Assembly: GCF_023657445.1 (NCBI RefSeq)
Contig: NZ_JAGTWY010000001.1
Coordinates: forward strand, 1,550,001 to 1,614,000
Direction: 5' to 3'
DNA length: 64,000 bases
DNA from: Marinobacter sediminum
Lineage (GTDB): Bacteria; Pseudomonadota; Gammaproteobacteria; Pseudomonadales; Oleiphilaceae
Shown here in pieces: positions 44,798-53,997 of this stretch (position 1 is its first letter; every line of letters begins with the position of its first letter). The translations under genes and the position numbers were made by a program. The notes under the pieces were generated by a model. That model saw nothing but the letters and a program-made list of their open reading frames with translations. It had not been told where the DNA came from and did not search any database.

Positions 44798-46075
44798 GTG
44801 AGAAACGCTGCCTTGCAACGCTGCATCCCCGCTATAGCACTTTTTCTGCTAATGGCCGGCTGTTCCGTAAACCCGGTAACGGGCGAAAAACAGCTGTCTC
44901 TGATTCCCGAAAGCCAGGAGCTGGCAATGGGTGCCGAACAGTACAAGTCCACCCAACAAACCCAGGGCGGGCAATTCTATATGGACCCGGAACTCACCCT
45001 CTATGTGCGGGATGTCGGCCAAAAGCTGGCCCAGGTCAGCGACCGCCCTGACCTGCCCTATGAATTCGTCGTCCTTAACAGCAGCGTTCCCAATGCCTGG
45101 GCCTTGCCTGGCGGCAAGATCGCCGTCAACCGTGGTCTGCTGACCAAGTTTGATGATGAAGCCCAGCTTGCCTCGGTCCTTGGTCACGAGATCGTGCATG
45201 CGGCCGCGCGTCACAGTGTTCAGAGAATGCAGCAGGCCCAGATGATCAGCCTGGGCGTTGGTGTGCTGGGTATGGCCATCACGGATAACGAATGGGCCGG
45301 TCTGGTCATGGGCGGTGCTGCCCTGGGCGCCCAGGTTGCGTTGGCACAATACAGCCAGGGCGACGAGCTGGAGTCAGATCACTACGGCATTCTCTACATG
45401 AAAAAAGCCGGCTATGACCCGGCAGCTGCCGTGGAGCTGCAGGAATTGTTTCTGGAGCTCTCTGAAGGCCGGGACAACAACTTCGTTCAGGGCTTGTTCG
45501 CGACTCACCCGCCGTCAGCCAAGCGGGTTCGGGAAAACCGCGCACTGGTAAACAAGGTTGGCGCCGGCGGTTACCGTGGCGAGGATGTGTACAAACGGAA
45601 GCTCGCTACCCTGAGGAAGCTTCAGCCCGCCTACGATGCCCATGACAAAGCCCTTGAGCTGGCGTCTGAAGACAAGCTGAAGGCAGCCATGGAAAAAATC
45701 AACGAAGCGATACGACTGGCACCGGGTGAAGCCATGTTCTATGCCCTTCGTGGGCGGATCTACAAGGAACAGGACAACCCGGAGAAGGCCGCAGCCGATT
45801 TCGACAAGGCCGTGTCTCTGTATCCGGAGATGTTCGTCTACCGGCTTTACAGCGGTCTGAATGCCCTTGCCATGAATGACCTGGAGAAAGCCCGGGACAA
45901 TCTTGTCCGGGCCAATCAGACAGTACCCACTTCGATCGCGTTCCTGCGCCTCGGTGACATTTCTGTGAAACAGAATCGACGCAATGAGGCCTTCGCGTAT
46001 TACAGCAAGGCCGCTGAATCGGGCGGAGACGTGGCAGAAGAGGCCAAACGAAAACTGGCGGCGTTGACCCAGTAA
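44798..46075 (+). CDS. M48 zinc metalloprotease lipoprotein with TPR repeats (BepA/YfgC-like)
   Basis: The start chosen is GTG 44798, with ACAGGAG 6 bp upstream, which puts the lipobox LMAGC about residue 21; upstream in-frame ATGs (44726, 44777) would leave an unusually long leader. The protein has HEXXH in VLGHEIVHAAARHS and the third ligand Glu in GDELESDHYG. The C-terminal half contains TPR-like repeats (AAMEKINEAIRLAPGEAMFY, KAAADFDKAVSLYPEMFVYR). This matches periplasmic M48 proteases of the BepA/LoiP type, which act in outer-membrane protein quality control. A terminator follows. Confidence 0.88.
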   Translation: MRNAALQRCIPAIALFLLMAGCSVNPVTGEKQLSLIPESQELAMGAEQYKSTQQTQGGQFYMDPELTLYVRDVGQKLAQVSDRPDLPYEFVVLNSSVPNAWALPGGKIAVNRGLLTKFDDEAQLASVLGHEIVHAAARHSVQRMQQAQMISLGVGVLGMAITDNEWAGLVMGGAALGAQVALAQYSQGDELESDHYGILYMKKAGYDPAAAVELQELFLELSEGRDNNFVQGLFATHPPSAKRVRENRALVNKVGAGGYRGEDVYKRKLATLRKLQPAYDAHDKALELASEDKLKAAMEKINEAIRLAPGEAMFYALRGRIYKEQDNPEKAAADFDKAVSLYPEMFVYRLYSGLNALAMNDLEKARDNLVRANQTVPTSIAFLRLGDISVKQNRRNEAFAYYSKAAESGGDVAEEAKRKLAALTQ

Positions 46076-46096
46076 CAGCTTTGCAAGTGTCTGCTC

Positions 46097-46132
46097 AAAA
46101 GGCCGGGGGATAGTGATCGCCCGGCCTTTTTT
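46097..46132 (+). terminator. Rho-independent terminator after the M48 protease gene
   Basis: AAAAGGCCGGG and CCCGGCCTTTT form an 11-bp stem with a 12-nt loop, followed by TT, 22 bp past the stop codon. Confidence 0.88.
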
Positions 46133-46188
46133 GTACCTCTATTCAGACGGTTTGCCAGGCCAACCGGAATTTTGCGCCATCACACTCA

Positions 46189-46217
46189 TTGACTTTTAGA
46201 GCAATAACTCTAAAAAT
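46189..46217 (+). promoter_or_regulatory. Promoter with a perfect 8-6-8 palindrome (likely operator)
   Basis: TTTTAGAG (46194-46201) and CTCTAAAA (46208-46215) are a perfect inverted repeat around CAATAA. The palindrome fills the spacer of a possible sigma-70 promoter, TTGACT (46189-46194) with a 17-bp spacer and AAAAAT (46212-46217). It lies 35 bp before the SCP2-like gene. A repressor bound here would block the promoter; the regulator was not identified. Confidence 0.6.
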
Positions 46218-46249
46218 CAGAAGACACTAACAACAAATGGACGACGGAG

Positions 46250-46795
46250 ATGTTAGCGAAACGTATCCAGCCAATGGTATTCCAGGCTCGCCGCCTGTAT
46301 GTGGAGTCGATGTTCCAGGTGATGGGACGGGCTCTTCAGGCGGTCAGCGAAGTGGACGCCGAGGTTAAACAGGAGGCCCTGGCCCTGCCCGAGGGCTTCC
46401 TCTTTGAAATGACGGTTATGCCGAACGGACCCAGGATGATCGTGGAGCACACCGGCCTGGGCCGTTTCCGTTATCACAGAGAATCCCCACCGCGCCCTGT
46501 GGATCTGTCGATCCAGTTCAAACACATTGCCCATGCCTTCCTGGTGCTGTCGTTTCAGGAGAAAACCTCAGTGGCCTTCGCCAACGATCGCATGCTGGTG
46601 GATGGAGATATCAGTTATGCCGTCCGCATGACCCGGATTCTCAATCGCCTTGAGGCCTTCATTCTGCCCAAACTCATTGCACAGCGGGCCGTAAAAGAAT
46701 ACCCCGCCAACCTGCACCTGCCCGAAAAGCTGATCAGTGCAGCCCGGATTTACCTGAAAGTGGCAACAAATTTCGTTGAGACGGTGAGAGCGTAA
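46250..46795 (+). CDS. SCP2-like protein of unknown function
   Basis: 181 residues. The segment from about 50 to 150 (EMTVMPNGPRMIVEHTGLGR, DGDISYAVRMTRILNRLEAF) reads like a degenerate SCP2 sterol-carrier / UbiJ-UbiT fold, in which a lipid or quinone is held; this is inference from pattern only. No signal peptide or transmembrane segment. It overlaps the iron-dependent alcohol dehydrogenase by one base (TAATG), so the two proteins are made together and probably act in the same pathway. Confidence 0.55.
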   Translation: MLAKRIQPMVFQARRLYVESMFQVMGRALQAVSEVDAEVKQEALALPEGFLFEMTVMPNGPRMIVEHTGLGRFRYHRESPPRPVDLSIQFKHIAHAFLVLSFQEKTSVAFANDRMLVDGDISYAVRMTRILNRLEAFILPKLIAQRAVKEYPANLHLPEKLISAARIYLKVATNFVETVRA

Positions 46796-47982
46796 TGACT
46801 AACAAATACTATGAATTCTTCTGCCCGGTAAAAGTCATTGCCGGCAAGGCAGCACTGGAGCACATCCCTTATGAGCTGACCGGCCTCGCGGCCAAGCGCC
46901 CGATGATCGTCACTGACAAAGGCGTTCGGGCTGCAGGCCTTCTGGACCCGGTCATCGCAGCCTGCGAGGAAAGCGGACTTGAGATCATAAGCATTTATGA
47001 TGACGTGCCCCCGGACTCCTCAACCACCGTTGTACGTGACATTGCAGGCATCTACCGCCGGGAGAAATGCGACTCCATTATTGCAGTGGGGGGTGGCTCA
47101 GCCATCGATACCGGTAAGGCCGTTAATATTCTGGTATCGGAAGGCGGTGACAACATCGCAAAGTACAGTGGCGCCGGCATTATCAAGCATCCGCTCAAGC
47201 CCTTTTTCGTGGTACCCACCACCGCCGGTACCGGCTCCGAAGTTACGTCGGTCGCCGTTATTACCGACGAAACCAAAGGTGTGAAGCTGCCCTTTACCTC
47301 ATCGTTCCTGTTGCCCAACGCAGCCATCATTGATCCGCGCATGACCCTGACGCTGCCGCCTCATATCACCGCAGCAACGGCCATGGATGCGATGACCCAT
47401 GCCACCGAGGCGTTCACCTGCATGGCGAAGAACCCGTTGAGTGATGCCTACGCGACGGCTGCGATAAAAAAGGTCAGTCACTCACTTCTGCAGGTTATGG
47501 ACAATCCAAAGGATGCCGACGGCCGTCTGGAACTGGCGCAGGCATCCACCATGGCCGGCATTGCTTTCTCAAACTCCATGGTGGGGCTGGTGCATGCTCT
47601 TGGTCACGCCACCGGCGCGACTTGCCACTTGCCCCATGGCTTGTGCATGAGCCTTTACCTGCCATATGTGCTTGAGTTCAACCTGGAGTCCATCCGTGAA
47701 CCCCTTGGCGAGCTGCTGCTCTACCTCGAAGGTCCGGAGGTGTACTCTGCAACACCATCCAGTCGGCGCGCTGAAGCAAGCATTTCGGCAATCCGAAAGC
47801 TCCGGGATGCTCTCTACAAGCGCTGTCAGTTGCCTCGCACTCTCAAGGAAACCGGCAAAGTACTGGAGAGCCAGCTTGACCAGATTGCCGAGATGGCACT
47901 TGATGATGGCTCAATCATGTTCAACCTGAAAGAAGTTACCCTCGAAGACGCCCGTGCAGTGCTGCGTCGCGCCTGGGCATAA
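46795..47982 (+). CDS. Iron-containing alcohol dehydrogenase (group III)
   Basis: NAD(P)-dependent alcohol/aldehyde oxidoreductase of 395 residues. Rossmann-type nucleotide site IIAVGGGSAIDTGKAVNILV (about 96-115), TTAGTGSEVTSVAVI, and the metal-binding His/Asp pattern MDAMTHATEAFTCM and GLVHALGHATGATCHLPHGL. These match fucO/yqhD-like family members. Substrate unknown; the SCP2-like partner suggests a hydrophobic alcohol. It is co-translated with the upstream gene and ends at a hairpin. Confidence 0.92.
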   Translation: MTNKYYEFFCPVKVIAGKAALEHIPYELTGLAAKRPMIVTDKGVRAAGLLDPVIAACEESGLEIISIYDDVPPDSSTTVVRDIAGIYRREKCDSIIAVGGGSAIDTGKAVNILVSEGGDNIAKYSGAGIIKHPLKPFFVVPTTAGTGSEVTSVAVITDETKGVKLPFTSSFLLPNAAIIDPRMTLTLPPHITAATAMDAMTHATEAFTCMAKNPLSDAYATAAIKKVSHSLLQVMDNPKDADGRLELAQASTMAGIAFSNSMVGLVHALGHATGATCHLPHGLCMSLYLPYVLEFNLESIREPLGELLLYLEGPEVYSATPSSRRAEASISAIRKLRDALYKRCQLPRTLKETGKVLESQLDQIAEMALDDGSIMFNLKEVTLEDARAVLRRAWA

Positions 47983-47986
47983 ACCA

Positions 47987-48016
47987 ACATTCAGGGGCTT
48001 TTTGGCCCCTGAATGT
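47987..48016 (+). terminator. Hairpin terminator after the alcohol dehydrogenase gene
   Basis: ACATTCAGGGGC pairs perfectly with GCCCCTGAATGT (12 bp) around a T-rich loop. It starts 4 bp after the stop. No long U-run follows, so termination may be partial. Confidence 0.65.
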
Positions 48017-48135
48017 GCATTGAAGGCATAAATTATTCGATTATTGAATTTCTCTGGTAAAAACGTGACAATCACATCCATGCTGGCAGGGATGTAGCCG
48101 GGCAAGTCACTCAACCGACACCAGAGTCCTGCCAC

Positions 48136-48912
48136 ATGAAGATCCGACGACCCCGCCAATTGACTACTACCATCAGTCTTGCTGTCCTCGGCATCTGGAT
48201 TGCCGCCTTTTCAGCCAATGGCGCGGCTTCTACGGATAATAAAACATTTCATTTAAACGTATCCCCCAATGGCTATCCGCCCTACCTCATCGTGGATGAA
48301 CAAGAGCCCTCGGGCATCATATGGGATGTGGCATTACTGATCGCCGATCGCCTGGACTACACCCTGGTGGCGGTTCAGGTTCCCCGCAAACGGGCCGATC
48401 AGTTGGTGCTCGATGGTTACGTTGACGGCACCCCCCGTGCCATAGAATGGACCAAACAGCCGGATAGATACCTGTTCACAGACCCGATCGTGAACTCTGA
48501 AGAGATATTTTTCATGCCTAGTCGTCTGGAGACGAACTATGAATCTCCGGACGACTTCGTCTCTAAAACCCTGGTGACACATCTCGGCTTCCATTATCCC
48601 GCGCTGGAGCCATACTTTGCCGAGGGTAAAATCGAGCGCTTCGACGTATCACGGACCCGGGATATGTTTAACTTCGTTCTGTATGGGGATCGCTTCCATG
48701 CCGCCGTCGCTGACCGCCTGGTTGGCCATTGGATCCTCCGCAAAGAAGGGCTTCAGGACGAATTCAAGACATCGCGCGAAAGCATCAGCCAATACGGCTT
48801 TCGAATCATGGTCAGCAAGCAGTGGGAAGACTTTGTCGTCGCCTTCAATAAGGAACTTGAGCGTATTCAAAAGAACGGCGAACTCGACACCATTCTTTCG
48901 AATTACCGATAA
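48136..48912 (+). CDS. Periplasmic binding protein (SBP_bac_3 type)
   Basis: 258 residues with a signal peptide (ISLAVLGIWIAAFSANGAAS). The start of the mature protein, LNVSPNGYPPYLIVDEQEPS, and DGYVDGTPRAIEWTKQPDRY resemble family 3 solute-binding proteins. No permease or ATPase genes are next to it, so it may be an orphan binding or sensing protein. Ligand unknown. It is convergent with the ybbP-like gene, with only 8 bp between stops. Confidence 0.8.
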   Translation: MKIRRPRQLTTTISLAVLGIWIAAFSANGAASTDNKTFHLNVSPNGYPPYLIVDEQEPSGIIWDVALLIADRLDYTLVAVQVPRKRADQLVLDGYVDGTPRAIEWTKQPDRYLFTDPIVNSEEIFFMPSRLETNYESPDDFVSKTLVTHLGFHYPALEPYFAEGKIERFDVSRTRDMFNFVLYGDRFHAAVADRLVGHWILRKEGLQDEFKTSRESISQYGFRIMVSKQWEDFVVAFNKELERIQKNGELDTILSNYR

Positions 48913-48920
48913 AGAGGGTA

Positions 48921-51407
48921 TTACTCCAGTCGCCGCAAGAGCAGCATAGGAGAGACATTCAATACCGGTCGCAGTTGCCAGCGGCCAAACAGCGCAAGCA
49001 CTACCGCACTGATCAGCGGCACGGGCAACACCACCTGCCAATGCCAGCTGAAGCTGCCCTCAAACATCCGGAACTGCAGGGCCCATACCGCGGCCTCCGC
49101 TGCAACCACACCGAGCACACCGGCAAAACCACCCAACAGGGCAAACTCCAGCATAGTGCTGCGCACAAGCAATGACTGGCGTCCCCCGAGCGTTCTCAGT
49201 AATGCCCCCTCCCTCTGCCGATCCCGCAGGGTGGCACTTACCACGGCAGCCATAACCACCAGGGCAGCAGCAAGAATCAGGGCAAGGATAGCCTCAATCG
49301 CCTGGGTTACCTGCAGAACGATCTGTTGAATGCGCTCGATAATGTTATCGATCTCCAACACCGAAATGGTCGGAAACTGGCGTGAAAACTCGTTCAACGC
49401 TGTTTTTTTCTCGGAAGGCAGGTAAAAGCTGGTGATCCAGGTAGCCGGCATTTCCGTCAAGCCGCCTTCGGGTGGGAAGGCCATGTAGAAATTGGGTTTC
49501 ATGCTGTCCCACTGAACCGTGCGAATGCTGGTAACCGGTTCAGTGACCTTCGAGGAACCGATGGTAAAGGTCAGTTTATCGCCCGGTTTGAGGCCCAGGC
49601 GTTCTGCCAGCTCCGATTCTACCGACACGCCCTCACGCTGGCCCGGCTCGAACCATTGCCCCTGCACAACCTCGTTATCCTCTGGCAGCGATGACATCCA
49701 GGTCAGATTGAGCTCCCGGTTCAGTGCACCGATTCTCTGGTCTTTGCTGACCGCCTCCTTCACCGGCTGCCCATTCAGTTCAGTAAGCCGCCCACGCACC
49801 ATCGGATAAAGCTTGTCGAGAGGCTGCCCGCGCTCCTGCCAGAAAGCGCCAACCTCATCTACCGCATCCGGTGCGATGTTGATCAGGAAGTGATTGGGCG
49901 CGTCTTCCGGAAGTTGTGCCTGCCAGTCATTCAGCAGAGAGGTCCGGACCAGGATCAGGGTGGCCGCCAGCATCAGGGTCATGGCGAATACCGCCATCTG
50001 GGAGAGGCTGGCACGGCGATGTCGATAGAGGCCCACAAGTGCCAGGCGCCAGGAGTTACCGCCGCCCTTCACTTTCTTCAGTGTCGCAACCAGGAGGCCG
50101 CCGAGCAGACCGAGAGCGCCAAGCAGGAGCACCAGTCCCCCGAGTAGCGATACCACCAGCGCTAACTCTCCGGCGTAAGCCCAGACCAGCCCAAACACGG
50201 CCAGGACAGCTATCACCATATCCGGCAAGGCCTCCCGCCCTGTTTCCCCCGGCTGACTGCGCAGTACCCGCATCGCCGGCACATGACGCAGACGGCGAAT
50301 CGGCGGATAAGCAAAGGCAAACAGCGATACCAGTGCAGTCAGAAGGGCCGGGGCCAAAGCGGATGGATCCAGGTAAAACGCCACCGGCCGCTCAAGCACA
50401 TCACTCAGCAACCGGGTCAATAACCAGAACAGGGGTAAGGCGACCAGCAAGCCGCCAACAACGCCTGTGATTCCCCAGAGCGCCAGGCGTCGAAGATAGA
50501 GCTTGCCAATACCGCCACTGCTAACGCCCAGCGTTTTCAGCAAAGCCACGGTATCCCTTTGCGACAGAGCGTATTGGCGGCTGGCCACCGCAACTGCAAC
50601 CGCCGCCAGCAATACAGCCAGACTGCCACCCAACAGCAGAAACCGCTCCGCGCGCTCAAGGGACCGGGAAAAGGTTTCTCCGTCACGGACACCTTCCCAC
50701 TCGTGACTCGGCTCCAGCCGTGGCTTCAGCCAGGCATAATAGCCCTCAAGGGCGGTATCATCGCCCGCGAAAAGGTAGACGTACTCTACCCGGCTACCCT
50801 CCTGGATAACGCCCGTCGATCCGACATCGTCTACGTGCATCATCACCCGGGGCGCCAGGGATGACAGCCGGAACCCGCCGTCAGGCTCACGGATGAGCAG
50901 TCCTGACACGGTCAGGTTACGGTTTCCCACTTCCAGAGAATCGCCGATCGCCAGATCCAGCAGGCGCAACAGGCGCGGGTTAATCCAGACTTCACCGGGC
51001 CCAGGCCCCTCTCCGACCATGCCTCGCGGCCCCTCAGGGTCCTGCTGTACCTCAATCTGCCCGCGCAAAGGGTATTCATTGCTGACGGCCTTAACTGATA
51101 CCAGCTGAAAGCCGCCGCCACCAAACACCATGGTGGAGAACTCCACCATCCGGCCGGTAGCGATCCCCCGGGACTCGGCCTCTTCCAGCCAGCCTGGCGG
51201 CACTTCCCGTCCGTTTTCGGCCTCAAGCTGTCGGTCGGCCGCGAGAAAAGAGCTGGCCGAGGATACAAGCGTGCGTTGGAGTTGGCTGGCAAACAGGGCA
51301 ATGGTGGCCACGGTTGCGACGGCGATGATCAGAGCCGCAAGCACCACGCGAACGTCACGTTCCCGCCAGTCCCGGCGCACAGACATCAGTTTTTTTGCAG
51401 CAGCCAT
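48921..51407 (-). CDS. ybbP: ABC transporter permease, FtsX-like (YbbP)
   Basis: A 828-residue inner-membrane protein with ten or so transmembrane segments, arranged as two FtsX-type permease modules separated by large periplasmic regions (MacB_PCD-like). Its ATG overlaps the stop of the ATPase gene by one base (TGATG). The ATPase-permease pair divergent from tesA is the ybbA-ybbP/tesA arrangement of E. coli. The transported molecule is unknown; related systems move lipids or lipoproteins or work mechanically. Confidence 0.88.
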   Translation of the reverse strand: MAAAKKLMSVRRDWRERDVRVVLAALIIAVATVATIALFASQLQRTLVSSASSFLAADRQLEAENGREVPPGWLEEAESRGIATGRMVEFSTMVFGGGGFQLVSVKAVSNEYPLRGQIEVQQDPEGPRGMVGEGPGPGEVWINPRLLRLLDLAIGDSLEVGNRNLTVSGLLIREPDGGFRLSSLAPRVMMHVDDVGSTGVIQEGSRVEYVYLFAGDDTALEGYYAWLKPRLEPSHEWEGVRDGETFSRSLERAERFLLLGGSLAVLLAAVAVAVASRQYALSQRDTVALLKTLGVSSGGIGKLYLRRLALWGITGVVGGLLVALPLFWLLTRLLSDVLERPVAFYLDPSALAPALLTALVSLFAFAYPPIRRLRHVPAMRVLRSQPGETGREALPDMVIAVLAVFGLVWAYAGELALVVSLLGGLVLLLGALGLLGGLLVATLKKVKGGGNSWRLALVGLYRHRRASLSQMAVFAMTLMLAATLILVRTSLLNDWQAQLPEDAPNHFLINIAPDAVDEVGAFWQERGQPLDKLYPMVRGRLTELNGQPVKEAVSKDQRIGALNRELNLTWMSSLPEDNEVVQGQWFEPGQREGVSVESELAERLGLKPGDKLTFTIGSSKVTEPVTSIRTVQWDSMKPNFYMAFPPEGGLTEMPATWITSFYLPSEKKTALNEFSRQFPTISVLEIDNIIERIQQIVLQVTQAIEAILALILAAALVVMAAVVSATLRDRQREGALLRTLGGRQSLLVRSTMLEFALLGGFAGVLGVVAAEAAVWALQFRMFEGSFSWHWQVVLPVPLISAVVLALFGRWQLRPVLNVSPMLLLRRLE

Positions 51408-52126
51408 CAGTCTGCCAGCTCCCGGGCCCTTTCGGGCTCCGTCAGCACACCCGCCTCAATGTGGAACTGACGCCCACATCTGGCCGCAAGATGTTCATCA
51501 TGGGTGACCATAACCAGCGTCGTACCCTGCTCCCGGTTCAGAGCCATCAGCAAGTCGGAAACCGATTGTCCGGTCCGGTTATCCAGGTTACCGGTGGGTT
51601 CGTCAGCAAAGAGAATGGCGGGGTCCGAGGCAAACGCCCGGGCAATGGCGACCCGCTGCTGCTCACCTCCAGACAGTTGCCTGGGCGTATGGTAAAGCCG
51701 CTCACCCAGACCAACGCGCTCCAGCAAGTCCCTGGCCCGCTTCTCCGGTTCTTCCATTCCCGCCAGCTCCAACGGCAACATGACATTCTCCAACGCTGTC
51801 AGCGCCGGCAGCAGCTGAAACGACTGAAAAACGAAGCCAACTCTCCGGGCCCTCAGCTTCGCCCGCTCATCTTCACTGAGATTGCTGATAACAGACCCGT
51901 CCAGCTCTACCGTTCCCTCACTGGGTGTATCCAGGCCCGCCAACAGCCCCAGCAAGGTCGTTTTGCCAGAACCGGAGCGCCCGACAATGGCTACGGACTC
52001 TCCCCGATTGATTTCCAGACTGACCCCCTGCAAGATCGTCAGCGTATCCGTTTCAAGGCTGACCCTGTGAGTCAGGTTGTCGACACGCAACATTGAATGC
52101 CGTCCGTCGGAGTTAAGATCAGTCAT
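51407..52126 (-). CDS. ybbA: ABC transporter ATP-binding protein (YbbA)
   Basis: The ATPase partner of YbbP, a MacB/LolD-type protein. The start is uncertain: ATG 52126 (239 residues) or ATG 52093 (MLRVDNLTHRV). Motifs: Walker A GRSGSGKTT, Q-loop FVFQSFQLLPALTALENV, signature RQLSGGEQQRVAIARAF, Walker B AILFADEPTGNLD, and H-loop VTHDEHLA. It is divergent from tesA with only about 60-95 bp between the starts, so both promoters lie in this short gap. Confidence 0.9.
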   Translation of the reverse strand: MTDLNSDGRHSMLRVDNLTHRVSLETDTLTILQGVSLEINRGESVAIVGRSGSGKTTLLGLLAGLDTPSEGTVELDGSVISNLSEDERAKLRARRVGFVFQSFQLLPALTALENVMLPLELAGMEEPEKRARDLLERVGLGERLYHTPRQLSGGEQQRVAIARAFASDPAILFADEPTGNLDNRTGQSVSDLLMALNREQGTTLVMVTHDEHLAARCGRQFHIEAGVLTEPERARELAD

Positions 52127-52187
52127 CTGGTTCACGAAATCTCCCGATCCTGGGTTTATCGAACTTAATAAGGTAAACGAATTGTCT

Positions 52188-52817
52188 ATGCATACGGCAC
52201 TGATGCCCGTCAGATCAATCCTTTTTGTACTTCTCGCCTTCTTCGCGGCGCCTATCCTCGCCAGCCAGAACACGTTACTGATTCTGGGTGACAGCCTCAG
52301 CGCCGCCTATGGCGTGCCCTCCGAGGCGGCCTGGGTACAATTGCTGAAGCAACGCCTGCAAAGTAACGGCATGTCGAACTGGCAGGTCATTAATGCCAGC
52401 ATCAGCGGAGAAACCACGGATGGCGGCGCCAGACGGCTGCCCGGACTGCTAGAGCAAAACGGTCCGGAAGTGGTTGTCATTGAACTGGGTGGCAATGATG
52501 GTCTGCGGGGTTTTCCTCCCCATGTAATCGAATCCAATCTGGCGTCCATGATCACTCAGGTTCAGGAATCCGGTGCCCATGCCGTGCTGATCGGCATGCA
52601 GATTCCACCGAACTATGGCCAGCGCTACACCCGCATGTTCGCGGATATCTTCCCGAAGCTCTCAGACCGCTATAACACCGCTCTGGTTCCCTTTTTCCTT
52701 GAAGGAATCTACAACCAGGATGACTTGATGCAGGATGACGGCATACACCCGACGGCCGAAGCGCAACCCCGTCTGCTGGAAAACGTCTGGCCGGTACTGA
52801 AACCGGTTTTACGATAG
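52188..52817 (+). CDS. tesA: Multifunctional acyl-CoA thioesterase / lysophospholipase TesA
   Basis: Periplasmic SGNH-family esterase that hydrolyses acyl-CoA, lysophospholipids and esters. 209 residues from ATG 52188, with a signal peptide (RSILFVLLAFFAAPILAS). SGNH blocks: ILGDSLSAAYGV (Ser), the Gly in ISGETTDGGARRL, ELGGNDGLRGF (Asn), and DDGIHPTAEAQ (Asp, His). Length and residues match E. coli TesA. It is divergent from ybbA-ybbP, as in E. coli. Confidence 0.94.
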   Translation: MHTALMPVRSILFVLLAFFAAPILASQNTLLILGDSLSAAYGVPSEAAWVQLLKQRLQSNGMSNWQVINASISGETTDGGARRLPGLLEQNGPEVVVIELGGNDGLRGFPPHVIESNLASMITQVQESGAHAVLIGMQIPPNYGQRYTRMFADIFPKLSDRYNTALVPFFLEGIYNQDDLMQDDGIHPTAEAQPRLLENVWPVLKPVLR

Positions 52818-52844
52818 AGCCCTGACCAAATCAATCTGACACTG

Positions 52845-53792
52845 TCAGAGAATACCCTGCAGAAATGCGATCGCCCGGCGTTCAGACCAGTAGTAACCAT
52901 CCCGGGCGTGCTCCACGAACCCCACGTGACCGCCCCATCGTGGCGTCTCCAGACGGACGTGCTGACCCAGCACCTTGCTGGACTCCGGATAGCACTTCTC
53001 GGACAGGAACGGATCGTCCGCGGCATTAAGCATCAACGCCGGTACCCGGATATTCCGGAGGTCATGGAGGGCGGAGCACTGGGCCCAGTAATCCTCTGCA
53101 TCCCGGAAACCATGCAGTGGCGCGGTATAGCGATCGTCGAATTCACGAAAGGTACGGATCGAATCGAAACCGGAAACATCAATCAAATGTGGAAATTTTT
53201 CCGCTTTTTCATGCATTTTTCCGTGAAGATCCCTCAGGAAACGTTGCATATAAATTCTTCGGCTCGGACGGGCAAGAACCTCAGCGCTGCCGGCCAGATC
53301 ACAGGGTACTGAGTAGGCGACGGCGCCACAGATCCGGCTGTCCAGCCGTTCACCCTGCTGGCCAAGGTACAGCAGGGTGAGATTTCCCCCCATACTGAAT
53401 CCGGAAAGAAAGACCGTGGCGTAGTCTTGCCCAAGGCCGTGGTTAATCACACGCTCAAGGTCCGCTGTCGCGCCACTGTGATAAAACCGGGGTTGCCGGT
53501 TCATCACACCGCCACAGGAACGGAAGTTCCAGGCAAGCACATCCCAGCCGTCATTCAGCAGCGCCCGGGTAAGGCCGAGCACATAAGGCCGCCGGCTATG
53601 CCCCTCAAGCCCATGGGACACCACGGCGAGGCGATTGCTGCCCTGGCGATACCAATCGAGGTGCAACTCGTCATCATCATCCGTCTGAATGACCTCGGCG
53701 AGTGGTGAAACCGTCTCGACCTTGCGAAACAAGGTGGGCCAGACGGATTGCACATGGCCGCTACGGAGCCAGGGTGGTGGACGATAGTACAA
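52845..53792 (-). CDS. YheT-family alpha/beta hydrolase
   Basis: A 315-residue hydrolase of the COG0429 (YheT) family. Catalytic triad candidates are Ser in FLSGFSMGGNLTLLYL, Asp in NAADDPFLSEKCYP and His in RWGGHVGFVEH. The N-terminal PPPWLRSGHVQSVWPTLFRK block is characteristic. Substrate unknown. It is convergent with tesA (gap 27 bp) and divergent from tRNA-Asn. Confidence 0.9.
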   Translation of the reverse strand: MYYRPPPWLRSGHVQSVWPTLFRKVETVSPLAEVIQTDDDDELHLDWYRQGSNRLAVVSHGLEGHSRRPYVLGLTRALLNDGWDVLAWNFRSCGGVMNRQPRFYHSGATADLERVINHGLGQDYATVFLSGFSMGGNLTLLYLGQQGERLDSRICGAVAYSVPCDLAGSAEVLARPSRRIYMQRFLRDLHGKMHEKAEKFPHLIDVSGFDSIRTFREFDDRYTAPLHGFRDAEDYWAQCSALHDLRNIRVPALMLNAADDPFLSEKCYPESSKVLGQHVRLETPRWGGHVGFVEHARDGYYWSERRAIAFLQGIL

Positions 53793-53816
53793 TTTTTAAC
53801 CTTTTAATTCAGGGGG

Positions 53817-53845
53817 TTGACCCGAGCAGGCAAAGCACTTAATAT
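53817..53845 (+). promoter_or_regulatory. Sigma-70 promoter of tRNA-Asn
   Basis: TTGACC, a 17-bp spacer, then TAATAT, followed by the GC-rich stretch GCGCGCC. The GC-rich discriminator is typical of stringently controlled stable-RNA promoters. It lies 20 bp before the mature tRNA 5' end. Confidence 0.85.
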
Positions 53846-53865
53846 GCGCGCCACTTTACTGATGT

Positions 53866-53941
53866 TCCCCGATAGCTCAGTTGGTAGAGCAACGGACTGT
53901 TAATCCGTTTGTCGCTGGTTCGAGCCCAGCTCGGGGAGCCA
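53866..53941 (+). tRNA. tRNA-Asn (anticodon GTT)
   Basis: 76 nt with a full cloverleaf. The acceptor stem is TCCCCGA/TCGGGGA, the D-arm is GCTCAGTTGGTAGAGC, the anticodon arm has GTT at 53899-53901 in the loop CTGTTAATC, and the T-arm contains GGTTCGAGCC. The CCA end is encoded. Read codon AAC (and AAU): asparagine. A terminator hairpin follows. Confidence 0.97.
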
Positions 53942-53951
53942 CTTATTCCGG

Positions 53952-53986
53952 AATGCCGCTACTTCATACGAAGCAGCGGCATTTTT
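53952..53986 (+). terminator. Rho-independent terminator after tRNA-Asn
   Basis: AATGCCGCT pairs with AGCGGCATT, and the inner CTTC/GAAG extends the stem with one-base mismatches; TTT follows. It is 10 bp after the tRNA and just before the convergent aminopeptidase stop. Confidence 0.85.
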
Positions 53987-53997
53987 CGTTTCACGCT

